This document shows, piece after piece, positions 5,750-7,536 of a stretch of DNA of 7,536 nt. The DNA lies in NCBI GenBank assembly GCA_910588625.1, contig CAJUQN010000115.1, positions 1 to 7,536 of the forward strand. Direction: 5' to 3'. The stretch comes from an uncultured Oscillospiraceae bacterium. GTDB lineage: Bacteria > Bacillota > Clostridia > Oscillospirales > Oscillospiraceae. A program made the translations under genes and the position numbers. Position 1 is the stretch's first letter. Each line of letters starts with the position of its first letter. The notes beneath the pieces were generated by a model. It saw nothing but the letters and a program-made list of their open reading frames with translations, did no database searches and was not told where the DNA came from.

Positions 5750-5821
5750 ATGGAAATCCACGGGGATGTCAGTCACGGCCTGGAGAGGGCCCGGCTGGAG
5801 ATTCTGGAGGCAGCGTCATGA
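5750..5821 (+). CDS. Possible 23-aa leader peptide or gene remnant
   Basis: A short frame, MEIHGDVSHGLERARLEILEAAS, starts at ATG 5750. Its stop codon overlaps the next gene start in an ATGA arrangement, which suggests translational coupling. No clear ribosome site precedes it. It could equally be the shrunken start of a lost gene. The MEI-x-x-DV beginning recalls small element proteins, but the resemblance is too short to name. Confidence 0.25.
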   Translation: MEIHGDVSHGLERARLEILEAAS

Positions 5822-6012
5822 GATATACTGAACACGGCCTACAAATCCCATTGGACGAGCTGCGCCGCATCCTGGACTACGCTGAGAACTGCGTCAAATA
5901 CGACAGCATGGAACCCTACGTCTACATCACGCCCGGCAGCCGTCCGCGTATCTTCCAATATTGCTACTACGCTGAATGTAATCCTATCGACCATACTCAT
6001 TCTGCGAGGTGA
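5818..6012 (+). CDS. Uncharacterised 64-aa protein
   Basis: This is a small soluble protein of unknown function. Residues 10-30 (IPLDELRRILDYAENCVKYD) look helical. They are followed by MEPYVYITPGSRPRIFQYCY with a strand-turn-strand character, and a short polar tail. GGAGG seven bases before ATG 5818 supports the start. The gene lies between larger neighbours on the same strand. Its stop codon overlaps the ribosome site (GAGGTG, 6006-6011) of the following gene, so it is part of the same transcription unit. Codon use matches its neighbours, which argues for a real gene despite its size. Confidence 0.72.
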   Translation: MRYTEHGLQIPLDELRRILDYAENCVKYDSMEPYVYITPGSRPRIFQYCYYAECNPIDHTHSAR

Positions 6013-6015
6013 ACC

Positions 6016-6720
6016 ATGCAAATCATTCACGACCACAGCTATATCAGCCAGACGGAACGGGAGTTCATCTCCCGTGGCTACGCCTGCGAGAGCCTGCATT
6101 CCCTGCGGTTCAGCTATACCCTTACTAAGGCGCAGCAGGCTGAGAACCGCGCTTACGCCGATGCTGTCGGCGCAGGCAGCGTCGCCTGGGGCGATTATAT
6201 CGCGGCCGAGGCCCGGCAGCGCAGCGAGCACGTGGAGCGCATCGCCGCCCTCCTGGCTCAGAATTTCAAAGTGTGCCAGTATGACCGCCAGGATAATATC
6301 CCATACAAATCCGACTGGGACCTGTTCTTTTGGTGCAATGACTTCTCCCAGACCATGCGGGGCTTTCTGTCCGGCAGGGACTACTCCTATTTCACGCTGA
6401 CCTTCAATGACCGCCATGACCATGAACGGCGGCAGAAGATCTATGACCGCGCCATGCGTATCCTGGACCTGCTCTCCGATGACGAGAACCTGCATATCGC
6501 CGTGCAGTACATCGCCGTCATGGACGATGCCAAGATCAAGCACGACGCGAAGCTGGCCGTTCCCAGGATAGCCGGCCGGAACTGCACGTATGGAAATATG
6601 GAGGGCCGTGTCGAAACCAACGGAGAGAGCCTGTTCTTCCGGAAAAAGCGGTCCCGAAAATACGTGTACCGCTTAACGGACACGGATATTCTGTCCCTAT
6701 TGTGGCAGCTCCCGGCGTAA
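6016..6720 (+). CDS. Uncharacterised 234-aa element-associated protein
   Basis: The function is not recognised. The N-terminus (MQIIHDHSYISQTEREFISRG) leads into a charged helical stretch (about 37-85). Next come aromatic-rich segments DWDLFFWCNDFSQTMRGFLSG and DYSYFTLTFND, a second helical stretch (about 135-165) and a basic region, FFRKKRSRKYVYRL, near the C-terminus. It has no signal peptide or membrane span, so it is probably cytoplasmic. The basic patch could touch nucleic acid, but that is only a guess. GAGGTG four bases before ATG 6016 overlaps the preceding stop, showing tight coupling. The next gene, of Toprim type, begins six bases after its stop in the same frame. Confidence 0.8.
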   Translation: MQIIHDHSYISQTEREFISRGYACESLHSLRFSYTLTKAQQAENRAYADAVGAGSVAWGDYIAAEARQRSEHVERIAALLAQNFKVCQYDRQDNIPYKSDWDLFFWCNDFSQTMRGFLSGRDYSYFTLTFNDRHDHERRQKIYDRAMRILDLLSDDENLHIAVQYIAVMDDAKIKHDAKLAVPRIAGRNCTYGNMEGRVETNGESLFFRKKRSRKYVYRLTDTDILSLLWQLPA

Positions 6721-6726
6721 TGTGAA

Positions 6727-7536
6727 ATGCGCTGCTGTCAACCCGGACTTCCGTACAGGCACTATACGGCCGCAGAAATCGACGCAGCCAACGACACGGA
6801 CCTGCCGGAGCTGCTGGTCTCCCTGGGGTATCAGGTCAAACGGGTCGGCAGCTACTACACGACCCGGGAGATGGACAGCCTGCGCATCAGGGACCGGCGC
6901 ACCTGGTTCCGGTACTCGGAATCCACCGGCGGGGACGCCATCGAGTTCGTCCGGCGCTTCCACGGGATGTCGTTCCCGGAAGCCGTGCGCTTTCTCCTGG
7001 CATTCAACGGCTATCATGTGGATTCCCGCGTTTCCCCGCCCATACAGCGAACGAGGCCGTCTCCCCGGCGAGAGCGGTCCCCATTCGTCCTTCCCCCGCC
7101 CAATGACGATAACGAGCGCGTATGCGCCTACCTGCGCGGGCGCGGCATCTCCCCCAGCATCATCGAAGATTTCATCGAATCGGGCTTGCTCTACGAGGAC
7201 GAGAAATATCATAACTGCGTTTTCGTGGGGCGTGACACCGCCGGGAAACCGGTATTTGCCGCCAAGCGGGGCACCTGGGGCAGCACCCCGTTCAAATGCG
7301 ACGTAGCCGGCAGCAACAAGAAAATCGCGTTCCGCTTGCCCTATAATCCTGCGCTGGATACCGTCTGCGTGTTTGAATCGCCTATCGACCTCATGAGCTG
7401 GCTCACCCTCTACGACCGGTCCAATGCCATAGCCCTCTGCGGCCTGCATGACGCCCCCCTGGAGACGTATCTCCATGATACTTATTATCAAAGCAAAGCA
7501 TCGCATGTCGTCCCACGCCGTTTCGTCCATATGCTA
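6727..7536 (+). CDS. Toprim/DUF3991-type protein, 3' end not in window
   Basis: The reading frame is open from ATG 6727 to the right edge (270 codons). The N-terminal region (about 1-95) resembles the degenerate primase-type zinc-finger domain of mobile-element Toprim proteins. It has TWFRYSESTGGDAIEFVRRF and MSFPEAVRFLL but lacks the usual cysteine set. A Pro/Arg-rich linker (100-125) follows, then a central domain with ERVCAYLRGRGISPSIIEDF, CVFVGRDTAGKPVFAAKRG and GSNKKIAFRLP. At about 212 a Toprim fold begins: VCVFESPIDLMSWL, with catalytic-type E217, then AIALCGLHDAPLETYL. Such proteins are linked to element DNA processing or replication, though exact activities are unproven. ATG 6727 is the first in-frame start after the previous stop (6718-6720), and no good ribosome site is visible. 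The expected second Toprim motif (LDAD-like) is missing in the last ~20 codons. Confidence 0.82.
   Translation, partial: MRCCQPGLPYRHYTAAEIDAANDTDLPELLVSLGYQVKRVGSYYTTREMDSLRIRDRRTWFRYSESTGGDAIEFVRRFHGMSFPEAVRFLLAFNGYHVDSRVSPPIQRTRPSPRRERSPFVLPPPNDDNERVCAYLRGRGISPSIIEDFIESGLLYEDEKYHNCVFVGRDTAGKPVFAAKRGTWGSTPFKCDVAGSNKKIAFRLPYNPALDTVCVFESPIDLMSWLTLYDRSNAIALCGLHDAPLETYLHDTYYQSKASHVVPRRFVHML
7480..7536. other. Atypical tail: possible second insertion or rearrangement junction
   Basis: After LETYLHD the frame reads TYYQSKASHVVPRRFVHML. Toprim relatives would be expected to show a hydrophobic strand ending in LDAD or similar within about 16 residues. Neither this frame nor the other two shows it. 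The first 25 bases or so are also more A+T-rich than the gene. I do not recognise the sequence as a known insertion-sequence or intron end. Confidence 0.35.

Noticed and set aside
5839..6543. Long minus-strand open frame (234 codons) opposite the 64-aa and 234-aa genes
   Set aside because: The plus-strand genes have ribosome sites and tight operon spacing. The reverse frame shows no motif and no plausible promoter.
6697..7530. Long minus-strand open frame (277 codons) opposite the Toprim-type gene
   Set aside because: It is the antisense of a gene with clear family motifs. Its composition is that of a G+C-rich shadow frame, with no recognisable domain and no ribosome site.

Overview
The window is G+C-rich, with Firmicutes-style ribosome sites. 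Its protein families (LytTR regulator, FecR-domain lipoprotein, SSB, Toprim/DUF3991-type protein and runs of small uncharacterised genes) suggest a gut clostridium of the Oscillospiraceae type, such as Flavonifractor or Lawsonibacter relatives. The genus is an inference from protein style, not from a marker gene.

Left part (1-1215, minus strand): a two-component operon. An intact LytTR response regulator (356-1072) is followed one base later by the membrane half of its sensor kinase (start TTG 354). The kinase stops matching its family at about position 55, where an insertion-sequence-like end begins. Upstream of the regulator are two identical 9-bp boxes 12 bp apart, the classical LytTR operator geometry. 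A candidate promoter follows, and then a perfect 15-bp inverted repeat that would lie at the 5' end of the mRNA. The layout suggests an autoregulated system that has lost its kinase.

Middle (1215-4003): a non-coding block has a terminator at each end, pointing outward. Next come a FecR-domain lipoprotein (1529-3112) and a PPP-type metallophosphatase (3299-4003), each with its own plausible promoter. A strong hairpin separates the two genes.

Right part (4039-7536): the edge of what looks like an integrative/conjugative element accessory region. A 96-aa gene of unknown function on the minus strand abuts a single-stranded DNA-binding protein gene that has lost its first third (4364-4630) but keeps its acidic C-terminal tip and its terminator. 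After it comes a tightly packed plus-strand row of uncharacterised genes (130, 208, 64 and 234 aa). The row leads into a Toprim/DUF3991-type protein that runs off the right edge. The Toprim family match fails over the last ~57 bases, so a second rearrangement or insertion junction may lie there.

No rRNA, tRNA, CRISPR array or complete transposase is visible. The most notable points are the complete LytTR operator and leader hairpin in front of a kinase-less operon, the broken SSB gene, the uncharacterised gene row and the two junction-like window ends.
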